A DNA stretch of 64,000 nucleotides from Helicobacter sp. 13S00482-2 (GCF_002272795.1 NZ_MLAT01000003.1:94202-158201), one strand, 5' to 3'. Numbered from the stretch's first letter, positions 48,081 through 57,788 are shown. Notes: generated from the letters alone by a model not told the origin. Numbers and translations: made by a program.

Positions 48081-49366
48081 AACCTATCTCTAAAAGCCTA
48101 AATAAAAATCAAACCAAAATAATGCTTCTCTCTTCACTTGGTGGAACATTGGAATTTTATGATTTTGTCATTTTTGTGTTTTTTGCTAGCATTATTTCTA
48201 AACTTTTTTATCCACCAGAAATGAGTGCCTTCTGGAGCTCGTTCAATACCTATGCGACCTTTGCAGTAGGATATTTTATTAGACCTTTAGGTGGCATAGT
48301 AATGGCACATCTTGGAGATAAAAATGGGCGTAAAAATATGTTTATGCTCTCTATTTTATTGATGGTAATCCCTACATTTTTGATGGGGATATTACCTACT
48401 TATGAGAGTATTGGATATTTTGCTCCTATTATTTTATTGCTTATTCGTATTTTTCAAGGAATTGCTATTGGTGGAGAACTTCCTGGTGCTTGGGTTTTTG
48501 TATGTGAACACACACATAAAAATCGCTTAGGTTTTTCTATTGGTGTTTTAACATCTTCTGTCACAGGTGGTATTTTACTAGGCTCTATTGCTTCAGTTGT
48601 GATTGATTTAATATTTGAAAACTCAGAGATTTTAGAATATGCTTGGAGAATTCCATTTCTTTTAGGAGGTATCTTTGGCATTATCTCGGTATTTTTACGT
48701 ACCTTTTTAGAGGAAACCCCTGTCTTTGAGGAAATGAAAGCATCTCAAAAATTACTCCAAATTCCACTTCAAGAAGTGCTTTTAAATTCAAAAAAAGCTG
48801 TAATTATTTCAGGCCTGATGACCTGGATACTAACTGGATGTATCGTCATTTTAATTCTTTTAATGCCTAATTTTATCCATACCATCTTGAATAATACAAA
48901 TCGTATTATCACGCATACTGAAGTGACCTTCATTCAAATGGGAGCCATATTTACACTTGGAATTGGATGTTTGTTGATTGGTTTTTTGAGGGATATCTTT
49001 GGTTCTGTAAATATTTTAAAAGTTTTTTCACTTGGTTTTATCGTTTCTTCTTTGGCATTTTTTTATGTTCTAAATTCTGATTTTTCTATTGGCATTGTAG
49101 GAATGTGGTATTTGATAGCTGGATTTTTTGCCTCTATGGTGAATTTCACTCCGCTTGTGATGGTAAGTATCTTTCCTGCAAATATCAGATTCAGTGGATT
49201 GTCATTTTCTTATAATATTGCTTATGCAATTTTTGGAGGTCTTTCACCCATTTTAATGGCAACCATAGGAGTTTATGATCTGATGTTTATCGGTTATTAC
49301 CTAGCATTTTTGGGTCTAATAGGATTTGGAATGAGTTTTTATTTAAAATCAAAAAACTTTGAATGA
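48077..49366 (+). CDS. MFS transporter, metabolite:H+ symporter type (copy 2)
   Basis: A 429-residue paralogue of the preceding permease with the same landmarks (LGGTLEFYDFVIFVFFA, GGIVMAHLGDKNGRKNMF). Helices 2-5 are identical in protein to copy 1, while the C-terminal half differs at many positions, especially in the central loop and helices 7-9. Substrate specificity is thus likely to differ between copies. The two genes form one operon. Confidence 0.85.
   Translation: MKPISKSLNKNQTKIMLLSSLGGTLEFYDFVIFVFFASIISKLFYPPEMSAFWSSFNTYATFAVGYFIRPLGGIVMAHLGDKNGRKNMFMLSILLMVIPTFLMGILPTYESIGYFAPIILLLIRIFQGIAIGGELPGAWVFVCEHTHKNRLGFSIGVLTSSVTGGILLGSIASVVIDLIFENSEILEYAWRIPFLLGGIFGIISVFLRTFLEETPVFEEMKASQKLLQIPLQEVLLNSKKAVIISGLMTWILTGCIVILILLMPNFIHTILNNTNRIITHTEVTFIQMGAIFTLGIGCLLIGFLRDIFGSVNILKVFSLGFIVSSLAFFYVLNSDFSIGIVGMWYLIAGFFASMVNFTPLVMVSIFPANIRFSGLSFSYNIAYAIFGGLSPILMATIGVYDLMFIGYYLAFLGLIGFGMSFYLKSKNFE
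48281..48555 (+). repeat. Near-identical 275-bp block, copy 2 (in second MFS gene)
   Basis: Direct repeat of 46998-47272. The centre-to-centre distance is 1283 bp, about one gene length. Homologous recombination between the copies would fuse the two permeases and delete one. Confidence 0.88.
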
Positions 49367-49388
49367 TTACAATATTTTATTTCTGTGA

Positions 49389-49394
49389 TAAAAT
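49389..49394 (+). promoter_or_regulatory. -10 box ahead of gpsA
   Basis: TAAAAT preceded by TGTGA gives an extended -10 element 31 bases before the gpsA ATG, after the second MFS stop. It probably drives the gpsA-to-SMR gene block. Confidence 0.4.
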
Positions 49395-49425
49395 GCGAGG
49401 GTAAAAATAATATCAAGAAGGGAAT

Positions 49426-50361
49426 ATGAGGATTACAGTTTTTGGTGGTGGGGCTTGGGGAAGAGCTTTAGCCTTTGCTTTTGCTCAAAATAATGAAGTA
49501 TCTATAGTATCTAGGAGAGATATATCTAAAGCCCTTGTAGATGCAAATGAGGCTTTAAAAAAAAATAATCTCCCTCCTATTATTCAGACTCAAACAAAAA
49601 ATGCCTTAGATTCTGAATATTTTGTGATCACTATAACAACCTCAGCGCTCAAAGATTGGTTTAAATCTACTACTATCGCAAAAAATGCAAAAGTCTTGAT
49701 CGCTTCAAAAGGCATAGAAGAAGATACAGGAGATTTTGTAAGCGATATTGCAAAAAAATTCATAGATGAAAATAATCTTTGTTCTCTAGCTGGTCCTAGT
49801 TTTGCTAAAGAAGTATCCTTAGCACTTCCGTGTGCATTAGCGATTCATTCTTCTAACGCCTCTGTTGCACAAGAATTCGCAGACTTAATGCCTAGTTTTA
49901 TTAAACCCTATGTAAAAGATGATGTCAGAGGCGGGGAAATAGCAGGAGCATATAAAAATGTCATTGCTATAGCTGGTGGGATTTGCGATGGGCTAGTTCT
50001 AGGGCAAAATGCTAAAGCTTCCTTGCTATCTAGGGGATTGGTAGAAATGTCGCGTTTTGGTGAATTTTTTGGAGGAAAAATGCAGACGTTTTTAGGACTC
50101 TCTGGTGCGGGGGATTTATTTTTGAGTGCAAACTCTATACTATCAAGAAATTATCGTGTGGGATTAGGACTGGCACAAAATAAAACCATTGATGAAATAT
50201 TGCTTGAACTTGGAGAAGTTGCCGAAGGCGTAAAAACTGCCAAAGCTATCACTCAAATCTCACAAAGAAATAATATTTATTCTCCCATTGCTACAGAAGT
50301 TCAAGAAATTATAAAGGGTAAAAATCCCAAAGAAAGCATGAATGATCTAATGAAGAGATAA
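49426..50361 (+). CDS. gpsA: Glycerol-3-phosphate dehydrogenase [NAD(P)+]
   Basis: A 311-residue enzyme reducing dihydroxyacetone phosphate to sn-glycerol 3-phosphate, the backbone of phospholipids. It has an N-terminal Rossmann motif ([15 protein letters not shown]), [18 protein letters not shown], the catalytic lysine region [17 protein letters not shown] and [16 protein letters not shown] precedes the ATG. First gene of a tightly packed block. Confidence 0.95.
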   Translation: MRITVFGGGAWGRALAFAFAQNNEVSIVSRRDISKALVDANEALKKNNLPPIIQTQTKNALDSEYFVITITTSALKDWFKSTTIAKNAKVLIASKGIEEDTGDFVSDIAKKFIDENNLCSLAGPSFAKEVSLALPCALAIHSSNASVAQEFADLMPSFIKPYVKDDVRGGEIAGAYKNVIAIAGGICDGLVLGQNAKASLLSRGLVEMSRFGEFFGGKMQTFLGLSGAGDLFLSANSILSRNYRVGLGLAQNKTIDEILLELGEVAEGVKTAKAITQISQRNNIYSPIATEVQEIIKGKNPKESMNDLMKR

Positions 50362-50384
50362 CCCTATCAATATAAAGGATTTTT

Positions 50385-51287
50385 ATGAAGAAAGACCAAA
50401 ATAGTTTTTCAGATATTTTACTCAAACTCCAAAATTTTTGGAAAGAACAAGGTTGTCTCATCGTTCAGCCTTATGATATCCCTGCAGGAGCGGGAACGTT
50501 TCACCCTGCGACCTTACTCAAAAGTCTAGAAAGCAAGCCTTGGAGTGTTGCTTATGTGGCTCCCTCTAGACGTCCAACAGATGGCAGATATGGCGAAAAT
50601 CCAAACAGATTAGGAAGTTATTATCAATTCCAAGTTCTCATAAAGCCTAGCCCAGAGAATATTCAAGAGCTGTATCTTAAAAGTCTTGAAACACTAGGTA
50701 TCAATAGATTAGAACACGATATTCGGTTTGTAGAAGATAACTGGGAGTCCCCTACTCTTGGCGCTTGGGGGCTTGGATGGGAAATATGGTTAGATGGAAT
50801 GGAGGTAACTCAATTCACATATTTCCAGCAAGTTGGGGGAATTGCTTGTGATCCTGTAGCGGTCGAGATTACCTATGGAGTGGAAAGATTAGCAATGTAT
50901 ATTCAAAATGTAGAATCTATATTTGATATTATCTGGACACACAAACAAGATGGATCTAGCGTTAAATATGCTGATGTGCATTTAGAAAGTGAATATGAAT
51001 TCAGTAAATATCATTTTGAGATTGCAGATACTCAAATGCTTTTTGAAATGTTTGAAAAATTTCAAAACGAAGCCAAAAGATGTCTTGAAGCTGATATTCC
51101 GCTACCTGCATATGATTTCACGATGCTAAGTTCTCATTTTTTTAATATTCTAGATTCCAGAAAAGCCATTTCTATCACTGAAAGACAAAACTATATCCTT
51201 AAGATACGAGAACTCGCTAAAGGCTGTGCTACTTTATATAAAGATCAAGAAGCACAACGAGAAGATAGGCTCAAGAACCGCATATGA
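50385..51287 (+). CDS. glyQ: Glycyl-tRNA synthetase alpha subunit
   Basis: A 300-residue catalytic subunit of the alpha2beta2 enzyme. It opens with [16 protein letters not shown] and shows [36 protein letters not shown] and [20 protein letters not shown]. The beta subunit (glyS) is not adjacent, as in H. pylori. AAAGGA precedes the start, and its stop overlaps the next gene by four bases. Confidence 0.96.
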   Translation: MKKDQNSFSDILLKLQNFWKEQGCLIVQPYDIPAGAGTFHPATLLKSLESKPWSVAYVAPSRRPTDGRYGENPNRLGSYYQFQVLIKPSPENIQELYLKSLETLGINRLEHDIRFVEDNWESPTLGAWGLGWEIWLDGMEVTQFTYFQQVGGIACDPVAVEITYGVERLAMYIQNVESIFDIIWTHKQDGSSVKYADVHLESEYEFSKYHFEIADTQMLFEMFEKFQNEAKRCLEADIPLPAYDFTMLSSHFFNILDSRKAISITERQNYILKIRELAKGCATLYKDQEAQREDRLKNRI

Positions 51288-52045
51288 AAGTCTATGAAAT
51301 CTATGAATTTTTGAACACACTATCACCATTTTCACTCCAAGAGAGCTGGGATAATAGTGGATTGAATTTGGGAAGCAAGGAATCTACAGTATCTAAAATC
51401 TATGCCTGTTTGGAAATTAGCGAAGCTATAGCAGAAGAAATCGATCCTGAAAGTCTGGTTATTTCTCATCATCCATTGATATTTAAATCATTGAAAAACT
51501 TCATATGGGATACCTATCCTGCTAATATTGCTAAAATCTTGATACAAAAAAACTGCTCAATCATCTCAATGCATACAAACTTTGATACCACGCATTTAAA
51601 TCCATATTTTGCAAAAAAGATCTTAGGGTTTGATAAACTCACTCCAGATGGTATTGCACTCAAAGGAATGATTGAACCTACAAAATTTGCTTCTTTGGTT
51701 GAATCTGTGTGTAGATCTTTAGGAATCAAAAATCTAAGATACACGCAAAGTTCAGAGAATATAAACTCTATTGCTGTGATCTGTGGGGCAGGAAGTTCCT
51801 ATCTTTATTCTGATAGCCTTAAACCAGATTCTTGCCTCATCACAGGGGATATCAAATATCACGATGCGATGATTGCAAAGTCTCTAAAAATCAGTCTCAT
51901 TGAGATAGAACACTACTTGAGTGAAAGATTTTTTCCAGAAATTATCAAATCTATTTTGAAAACTAAGGGTTATGAGGCTATAATTAAAGATTGTAAAAAT
52001 CCATTCACCTATTTAGAAGGACAAAAATATGAACAAACATCTTGA
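51284..52045 (+). CDS. Nif3-like dinuclear metal centre protein
   Basis: A 253-residue member of the Nif3/DUF34 family with metal-ligand motifs [11 protein letters not shown] and MHTNFD in the N-terminal half and GDIKYHDAM and [11 protein letters not shown] in the C-terminal half. The family has been linked to GTP cyclohydrolase-like and metal-handling roles, but the function is uncertain. It sits between glyQ and flgZ, with overlaps at both ends. Confidence 0.88.
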   Translation: MKVYEIYEFLNTLSPFSLQESWDNSGLNLGSKESTVSKIYACLEISEAIAEEIDPESLVISHHPLIFKSLKNFIWDTYPANIAKILIQKNCSIISMHTNFDTTHLNPYFAKKILGFDKLTPDGIALKGMIEPTKFASLVESVCRSLGIKNLRYTQSSENINSIAVICGAGSSYLYSDSLKPDSCLITGDIKYHDAMIAKSLKISLIEIEHYLSERFFPEIIKSILKTKGYEAIIKDCKNPFTYLEGQKYEQTS

Positions 52046-52739
52046 GCAACTTATTGAAATATCAAATCTTGATAAAGATATTGATGCATTAGAACCAAAG
52101 ATAGAGCTCAAAAGAAGCGAACTTGACAAAACAATCCGCTCTAAAGAATCTAAAAATCTTGAGTTCATGCAGCTTGAAGAAGCAAAAAAAGATCTCCAAC
52201 TTCAAATTTCAAGAAATGAACAAGTCTTAAAAGACATCAATGTTAAACTTGAAGGAATTCATAGAAAAATCTCAGAAGTTCGCTCTGAAAGAGAACTAAA
52301 GGCTTTGAATGTAGAAGAAGAGATCGCCAAAGAGCAATGCACCCAAGCAAACATAGAAATAGAAAGATTGGATAAAGAGCTTGATCACAAAACAGATCTT
52401 CAAAAATCCCTCCAATCAGAAATTAATGAGCTTGATAAGATGGTTAAAAGTCTTGAAGGCAAAGTCAATGAAGACATCCAGGTCATAAAAGATGAACAGC
52501 AAAAAATCTTCTCTCAAAAACAAAAACTCATTGTGAAAATGGATCAGAAACTCATCGGATTTTATGAAAAAGTTCGCAAATGGGCAAAAAATTCAAGTGT
52601 TGTCCCAGTAAGAAAACAAGCCTGTGGAGGATGCTTTATTAGAATTAATGATAGAGTATATACTGAAATTATTCAAAGTAATGACATCATCACTTGCCCA
52701 CATTGCGGAAGGATTCTATATATCGAAGAAACAAAATAA
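52029..52739 (+). CDS. flgZ: Zinc-ribbon coiled-coil protein, FlgZ (HP0958-like)
   Basis: A 236-residue protein with a long helical hairpin coiled coil (about residues 5-170, heavy in Glu, Lys, Leu) and a C-terminal C4 zinc ribbon (CGGCFIRI and CPHCGRIL). In H. pylori the HP0958 homologue stabilises RpoN (sigma-54) and promotes flaA expression, so it is needed for flagella. The gene order is the same here. It overlaps the Nif3-like gene by 17 bases. Confidence 0.85.
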   Translation: MNKHLEQLIEISNLDKDIDALEPKIELKRSELDKTIRSKESKNLEFMQLEEAKKDLQLQISRNEQVLKDINVKLEGIHRKISEVRSERELKALNVEEEIAKEQCTQANIEIERLDKELDHKTDLQKSLQSEINELDKMVKSLEGKVNEDIQVIKDEQQKIFSQKQKLIVKMDQKLIGFYEKVRKWAKNSSVVPVRKQACGGCFIRINDRVYTEIIQSNDIITCPHCGRILYIEETK

Positions 52740-52748
52740 AGTATCTTG

Positions 52749-53945
52749 ATGTTTGGTTTGATATATTATCTAGTCAGCTTGTTGGTATATATCATTTCCA
52801 CTCCTTTTTTGATACTCACTTCTTTGAGAGAAAAATACAAATATTCGATTCCTCAAAGGTTTTTTTTGAGAGATTTCTCTTTGTCCTTCTCTCCTTATTT
52901 TTGGTTTCACGCCTGTTCTTATGGTGAGATAAAATCCTTAGAATCTATCATTGAAGCAATGCCAAAAAAACCTATCTTAATAACAACTATTACTCAAACA
53001 GGCTTTGATTTAGCAAAAAAAACTTATGCAAAACAAAATCATATCCAGGTTAAATTCCTTCCTTTTGAAGTCTTTATTCCGTTTTGGAAACATAAATTAA
53101 AATCCCTTCAAACTCTAGTCATCACAGAGGCAGAACTCTGGTATATGGTTTTTAAAATCACCAAAAATATTGGAGCAAAAACAATGCTTATCAACTCTCG
53201 TATATCTGAGCGTTCATTTCCTAAATACAAGAGATTTGGTTGGTTTTATAAAAAAATTTTTGAGCAAATAGATGAAATTCTTGCGCAAAACCATGAGGAT
53301 GTTAAAAAGATCAAGGATTTAGGCGGGAAACAAGTAGAAATTTTTGGAAATCTAAAACTCTTCAATACTCCAAAAATCACATCAAACTATCCCAAAAGCC
53401 TGAAGACAACATTCATTGCCTCAAGCACACACCCCAAAGAAGAAGAGTTGATTTTAAAGGCATTTCTAAAACTTAGAGATGATAACAATAACTGCTGGTT
53501 GATTCTAGTGCCAAGGCACCCAGAAAGATTTCAAGAAGTCCAAGAGATAGTACAAAAAATACTCATCAGTACATCTTATCAATTTAAGATATTTTCCAAA
53601 GAAGGAATAAACGAAAATTGTGATGTTTTACTTATTGATGCATTGGGCGAACTGAACAATCTATATAAAATATCAGATGTCACAATACTTGGCGGGAGTT
53701 TTGTAAAAATAGGGGGTCATAATCCACTTGAACCTGCATTTTTTCATAATAAACTCATTAGTGGTCCTTATATATTCAATCAAAATAGTCTTTTTGAGGC
53801 AATTGATGGATATAAGATAATCACACAAGAAGAACTTGTTCAAACCATGGTTCATTATGAAGATCTTCCAAATGCTTTTATTAAAGATAAAAATAGTAAA
53901 TTAAATCACCTCATAACCTCTATCACACAAACTACTCAAGGATAA
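52749..53945 (+). CDS. waaA: 3-deoxy-D-manno-octulosonic acid (Kdo) transferase
   Basis: About 398 residues. An N-terminal membrane anchor (LIYYLVSLLVYIISTPFLIL) precedes a GT-B glycosyltransferase with WFHACSYGEIKSLESII, TTITQTGFDLAKK, FLPFEVFIPFW, ITEAELWYM and the C-terminal SFVKIGGHNPLEPAFF. It adds Kdo to lipid A precursor on the cytoplasmic face. The ATG at 52749 is taken over the preceding TTG. Confidence 0.93.
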   Translation: MFGLIYYLVSLLVYIISTPFLILTSLREKYKYSIPQRFFLRDFSLSFSPYFWFHACSYGEIKSLESIIEAMPKKPILITTITQTGFDLAKKTYAKQNHIQVKFLPFEVFIPFWKHKLKSLQTLVITEAELWYMVFKITKNIGAKTMLINSRISERSFPKYKRFGWFYKKIFEQIDEILAQNHEDVKKIKDLGGKQVEIFGNLKLFNTPKITSNYPKSLKTTFIASSTHPKEEELILKAFLKLRDDNNNCWLILVPRHPERFQEVQEIVQKILISTSYQFKIFSKEGINENCDVLLIDALGELNNLYKISDVTILGGSFVKIGGHNPLEPAFFHNKLISGPYIFNQNSLFEAIDGYKIITQEELVQTMVHYEDLPNAFIKDKNSKLNHLITSITQTTQG

Positions 53946-53948
53946 TAT

Positions 53949-54674
53949 ATGGAAAAAGCCTACAAGCTCTTAAGCCTTCAAGAAAATATCTCTAATAAAA
54001 AAGCTAAAACCCTTATTGATAAAGGACTTGTAAGCTGTAATGGTAAAAAAATCACCATCGCACGCACAGAACTTCCCCCTCATTCAATCTTTCAGATCAC
54101 AAAACTTCAAAAACCAAAAGTTATTTTTGAAGATGAAAATATTCTAGCTATCGATAAGCCGCCTTTTATTGAAAGCTATGAACTCGCTCAAATGTTTGAG
54201 GATTGGGTTTTGCTCCATCGCCTTGACAAAGAAACAAGTGGGGTTATTTTGCTTGTAAAAGATGGGTCAGCCTTTCATCTTCAAGCAAAAACAGCATTTA
54301 AAAACCAAAATGTTTATAAAGAATATTTGGCACTCGTTGAAGGAATAGTCGATGAAGAGTGTGAAATCAACAAACCCATACTCACAACCAAAACTACCTA
54401 TGCTAAAAGCAAAATATCAAAAGATGGTCTCCCTGCATGTACAAAAATCAAACCTATCTCTATCATAGGAAAAAAAACATTATTGGAAGTGATAATCAAA
54501 ACAGGACGTACGCACCAAATTCGGGTTCATCTAAAAAGTATCAATCATCCTATTGTGGGAGATAGTCTCTATGGAGGATTGGATGGAAAGAAATTGATGC
54601 TTCACGCCCATAAAATCTCATTATTGGGGTATGACTTTACCTCCCCTATTCCCGATGAATTCAAAAACCTATAG
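53949..54674 (+). CDS. RluA-family pseudouridine synthase
   Basis: A 241-residue enzyme with a short N-terminal S4-like region (ISNKKAKTLIDKGLVSCNGKKI), the catalytic Asp in LLHRLDKETSGVILL and the TGRTHQIRVHLKSINHPIVGD motif. It isomerises uridines in rRNA or tRNA; the exact target is not predictable. Same position as in H. pylori between waaA and lgt. The ATPase-like gene that follows overlaps its end by 44 bases. Confidence 0.92.
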   Translation: MEKAYKLLSLQENISNKKAKTLIDKGLVSCNGKKITIARTELPPHSIFQITKLQKPKVIFEDENILAIDKPPFIESYELAQMFEDWVLLHRLDKETSGVILLVKDGSAFHLQAKTAFKNQNVYKEYLALVEGIVDEECEINKPILTTKTTYAKSKISKDGLPACTKIKPISIIGKKTLLEVIIKTGRTHQIRVHLKSINHPIVGDSLYGGLDGKKLMLHAHKISLLGYDFTSPIPDEFKNL

Positions 54675-55080
54675 CCTAACCATCAATGCAAACTTTACTG
54701 ATATTGATAAAATAATTTGTGCTTTGCCCTATATCTTTGGACAAGATAAAGAAATCTTAGATGATATTAGCTTGGTGCTCTTTGAAATTCTTTCAAATAT
54801 CATAGAACATAGTATTTGTAGATATTCAAAGGATGATATTTTTTCTCATTCATTAAAAAATACAGATCAAAAAATATATTTGTATTTTTCATCTCAACAT
54901 CACCCTATTATTTTGATAAACTATCCAAAAACAATCTATAGTCAAAAAAATATTAGCATTGGAAAAGGTAAAAAAATAATCAAATATCTTGCTCAGAGTT
55001 ATTGCCATAAAATATTGGAGGAAGAAGTTTGGGAAAAAGTAATTTTTCAGAGGATAAAAAATGAAAATCACCATAAGTGA
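54631..55080 (+). CDS. Degenerate GHKL ATPase-like protein (RsbW/anti-sigma-kinase type)
   Basis: A 149-residue protein (141 if the second ATG at 54655 is used). An N box-like segment is present (SLVLFEILSNIIEHSI, with the Glu and Asn that hold Mg-ATP) and a G2-like GKGKKIIKYLAQ, but the G1 box DxGxG is not evident (LINYPKTIYS in its place). Followed at once by a STAS-like protein, so the pair resembles a partner switch. ATP binding is doubtful. It overlaps the pseudouridine synthase gene, which suggests tight coupling. H. pylori, as I remember it, has no gene here. Confidence 0.55.
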   Translation: MTLPPLFPMNSKTYSLTINANFTDIDKIICALPYIFGQDKEILDDISLVLFEILSNIIEHSICRYSKDDIFSHSLKNTDQKIYLYFSSQHHPIILINYPKTIYSQKNISIGKGKKIIKYLAQSYCHKILEEEVWEKVIFQRIKNENHHK

Positions 55081-55387
55081 AGCTGAAAAAAATCAACCAT
55101 TTTTGGCAATTGAGGGGAAAATTAAAACATATGAAGATTTTTTGGAATTTAAAAATAGTATTGAAGTTGTGCTTGAAAAAAATAAAAATAAATCAGCACT
55201 TTTTTTATTTTTTATAGATACCTATCCTATCAACTCCTATGCCATAGGTTACCTGATGAAACTCAAAGAAAATGATGGCATTGATCTTCAGCTATACACA
55301 AACAATATGAAAACTTTAAATCTCTTTAAATATCTAGAACTTGATAAAAAGTTTCAAATTATCATCAAACAGACTAAGGACAGATAA
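55061..55387 (+). CDS. STAS-domain-like protein (anti-anti-sigma type)
   Basis: A 108-residue protein with alternating strands and helices of a STAS fold: FLAIEGKIKTYEDFLEFKNS, then LFLFFIDTYPINSYAIGYLM, where Ser stands at the usual phospho-acceptor place, and LQLYTNNMKTLNLFKYLELD typical of the last STAS helix. It overlaps the ATPase-like gene by 20 bases and lgt by one base. Likely partner of that ATPase; target unknown. Confidence 0.55.
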   Translation: MKITISEAEKNQPFLAIEGKIKTYEDFLEFKNSIEVVLEKNKNKSALFLFFIDTYPINSYAIGYLMKLKENDGIDLQLYTNNMKTLNLFKYLELDKKFQIIIKQTKDR

Positions 55388-56235
55388 TGTATAGTGCTTG
55401 GAATAATATTTACAGTATTTTCAATCCAGTTGCTTTTAAAATTTTTGGATTAGAAATTCATTGGTATGGAATCGCTTATGTCCTCTCGCTCTTGGTTTCT
55501 CTATATATTGCTAAAACATTCATTAAAAAAGATCCAAAGCGGTTCCCCATTTCAAATAAAAACTTGGAAAGTTTTTTTATTTGGGTAGAAATTGGGGTTA
55601 TTCTAGGAGCAAGAGTGGGCTATATTTTTATTTATGAACCAAACTCTATGTATTATTTTCTACACCCCTGGCAGATATTCAATCCTTTTGACACGCAAGG
55701 AAATTTTGTAGGCATAAGAGGTATGAGCTATCATGGAGCATTGGTTGGATTTTTAATAGCTTCTATCGCCTTTGCTTATAGAAAAAAACAAAACTTTTTA
55801 CTCTACATGGATTTAGTGGCAATCAGCATACCGCTAGGATATGTATTTGGTCGTATTGGAAATTTTCTAAATCAAGAGCTTTATGGACGAGTCATTCCTT
55901 CTGGGAGTATTTGGGGAGAGAAGATCGGTATTCTTGTGGATGGAGAGCTAAGATATCCAAGCCAACTCATAGAGGCATTCTTAGAAGGGTTGATTGTTTT
56001 TGTTAGCGTATTGATAGCAAAAAAACTCCTAAAAACTCAAGGATTGCTCATTGTTGTGTATGCCATTACATATGGAATAATGCGTTTTATTGCAGAATTC
56101 TACAGAGAACCTGATCCGCAAATGGGGTATTATTTTGGAGATTTAAGTATGGGGCAGATTCTAAGCATTGTGATGATTTTTTTATCATTAGGGATACTAA
56201 TTTACATAAAGAAGAATAAAAATGTCCAAAACTAA
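55387..56235 (+). CDS. lgt: Prolipoprotein diacylglyceryl transferase
   Basis: A 282-residue inner-membrane enzyme with seven helices that attaches diacylglycerol to the lipobox cysteine, the first step of lipoprotein maturation (lnt performs the last). It shows IHWYGIAYVLSL, the essential SYHGALVGFLIA with His, and the signature GRIGNFLNQELYGR. AGGACAG precedes the ATG. Confidence 0.95.
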   Translation: MYSAWNNIYSIFNPVAFKIFGLEIHWYGIAYVLSLLVSLYIAKTFIKKDPKRFPISNKNLESFFIWVEIGVILGARVGYIFIYEPNSMYYFLHPWQIFNPFDTQGNFVGIRGMSYHGALVGFLIASIAFAYRKKQNFLLYMDLVAISIPLGYVFGRIGNFLNQELYGRVIPSGSIWGEKIGILVDGELRYPSQLIEAFLEGLIVFVSVLIAKKLLKTQGLLIVVYAITYGIMRFIAEFYREPDPQMGYYFGDLSMGQILSIVMIFLSLGILIYIKKNKNVQN

Positions 56236-56548
56236 ATCGTGGATATTTTTGATCATAGCTGTAATTGCAGAAGTTATAGCTACCACTTCACTCAAAATAT
56301 CTCTAGGGGAAATATCGGGGTACTTTATAATGGGACTTTTCATCACAGTCTCTTATTATTTCATGGGACTTTGCATTCGTATTATTCCTGTGGGAGTCGC
56401 ATATTCAATATGGGAAGCATTGGGTTTATGCCTCATTGCTATTATTGGTATTTTTGTATTTAAAGAAAAACTTAATCTTTATCAAACAATAGGTATCTTC
56501 CTTGCAATTATTGGCATCATACTCATCAATATAGGTCAAAAGGAATGA
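56222..56548 (+). CDS. SMR-family efflux subunit, MdtJ-like
   Basis: A 108-residue, four-helix membrane protein with the essential helix-1 glutamate (AVIAEVIATTSLKIS) and helix-3 signature VAYSIWEALG, where the Glu after Trp is like MdtJ. It overlaps lgt by 14 bases and the next SMR gene by four, so the two form a heterodimer, as MdtJI exports spermidine in E. coli. The substrate here is inference. Confidence 0.75.
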   Translation: MSKTKSWIFLIIAVIAEVIATTSLKISLGEISGYFIMGLFITVSYYFMGLCIRIIPVGVAYSIWEALGLCLIAIIGIFVFKEKLNLYQTIGIFLAIIGIILINIGQKE

Positions 56549-56862
56549 GTGCGTATCTAATATTTGTATTTCTAGCTGCACTCTCAGATATTTTAGCCAA
56601 CCTCATTTTAAAAAAATCAGATGGATTCAAATATAAAATTTTAGGCATCATGTCAATTTTACTGGTTTTATGTGCCTTTGTTTTTCTCTCTTTTGCACTC
56701 AAAGAAATACCCTTAAGCATCGCTTATTCAATATGGGGAGCGATAGGAATTATCGGTACTGTTATTGGGGGATACGTCTGTTTTGGGGAAAAACTAAACA
56801 CAATAGGCTACCTAGGTGTAGCCTGTGTTATTGCTTCTGTTGTTTTACTAACAAGTTTCTAG
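56545..56862 (+). CDS. SMR-family efflux subunit, MdtI-like
   Basis: A 105-residue, four-helix membrane protein. Helix 1 carries Asp (AALSDILANLILKKSDGF) where most SMR proteins have Glu, and helix 3 reads IAYSIWGAIGIIGTVIGG, resembling MdtI. It is the last gene of the gpsA block and meets the DUF5718 gene tail to tail with three bases between. Confidence 0.75.
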   Translation: MSAYLIFVFLAALSDILANLILKKSDGFKYKILGIMSILLVLCAFVFLSFALKEIPLSIAYSIWGAIGIIGTVIGGYVCFGEKLNTIGYLGVACVIASVVLLTSF

Positions 56863-56865
56863 AAG

Positions 56866-57690
56866 CTACTTGACCTGTTGCCTAATGATAGATATATCTT
56901 TAAGATCACTTGGAATACAGTCCATTGAGACTATTTCTTTTAAACGATCTAAAGTGTATTTTTTATGATTAAACACAATAATAGATACCACATCTCCTCT
57001 CTTTAAAAATCTCTTTTTTGCAAGTTCTAAATAACGAGTGGCACCAATAGCGATGATAATTTTAGAAGGATAACAAGATTCCTTCAATACCGAAGGTAGA
57101 TCTTCTAAAACAGTATGTTCTTTTTGTGAATTTAGCTTATCTTTTATCCAATCAATAAGCTTCTCATAAAAATAACTATAGCTTACAATCTGACTAGATT
57201 CGCCATATTCCTCAACCCTTCCATCAAATTTCAAAAAAGAAGCGATAGAATAATCATCACAAATCCCACCTCTAGAAAATTTATCAATGGGTATTTTCAC
57301 TCCCACAGCTTTTGATCCATCAGAGAAGTTTTTTTTCTGAGAAAGTTTGGTTGCATTTTCATCATTTCTTACCGAAGAATCATTAAATGCCATAAAAAAT
57401 CTTGGCACAACTTTAGTGACCTTATTATCTGAATATTCCAAATCGCATTCAAGACCGACTTCAGGTTCTGCTTGAACTTTAAAAGATTCATCTTTTGGCA
57501 AAATAATAGCTTCATTATTAATGCAATACCTACCCAAAGAACCTGCACTATGGGGAATATAAAAAGGAAAAATTCCCTTAGGAGCATCCTTGTCCTCTGA
57601 TACAATATCAGCAAAGTCACTAGATTCACCCGCTTGTTCTAAATGATTGGCAAAGTTTCCTACAACTCCAAAGCCCAAATACTTTTCCAT
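56866..57690 (-). CDS. DUF5718 family protein
   Basis: A 274-residue soluble protein opening YLGFGVVGNFANHLEQAGE and containing FAD..VSEDKDAPKGIFPFYIP-like and PEVGLECDLEYSDN segments that I associate with DUF5718 of Campylobacterota. The layout recalls fumarylacetoacetate-hydrolase-like proteins (acidic metal ligands in EVGLECDL), but that is a guess. ATG start behind AAAGGAG. Divergent from the acyl-CoA synthetase gene. Confidence 0.65.
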   Translation of the reverse strand: MEKYLGFGVVGNFANHLEQAGESSDFADIVSEDKDAPKGIFPFYIPHSAGSLGRYCINNEAIILPKDESFKVQAEPEVGLECDLEYSDNKVTKVVPRFFMAFNDSSVRNDENATKLSQKKNFSDGSKAVGVKIPIDKFSRGGICDDYSIASFLKFDGRVEEYGESSQIVSYSYFYEKLIDWIKDKLNSQKEHTVLEDLPSVLKESCYPSKIIIAIGATRYLELAKKRFLKRGDVVSIIVFNHKKYTLDRLKEIVSMDCIPSDLKDISIIRQQVK

Positions 57691-57788
57691 TGGTGCTCCT
57701 TTAAAATTTTGATTGAAAATAATACTCTAATTAAAACCAATATTTGATAAAAACTATAAACCTAAAGAGAAAAACCAAAAAAATAACC

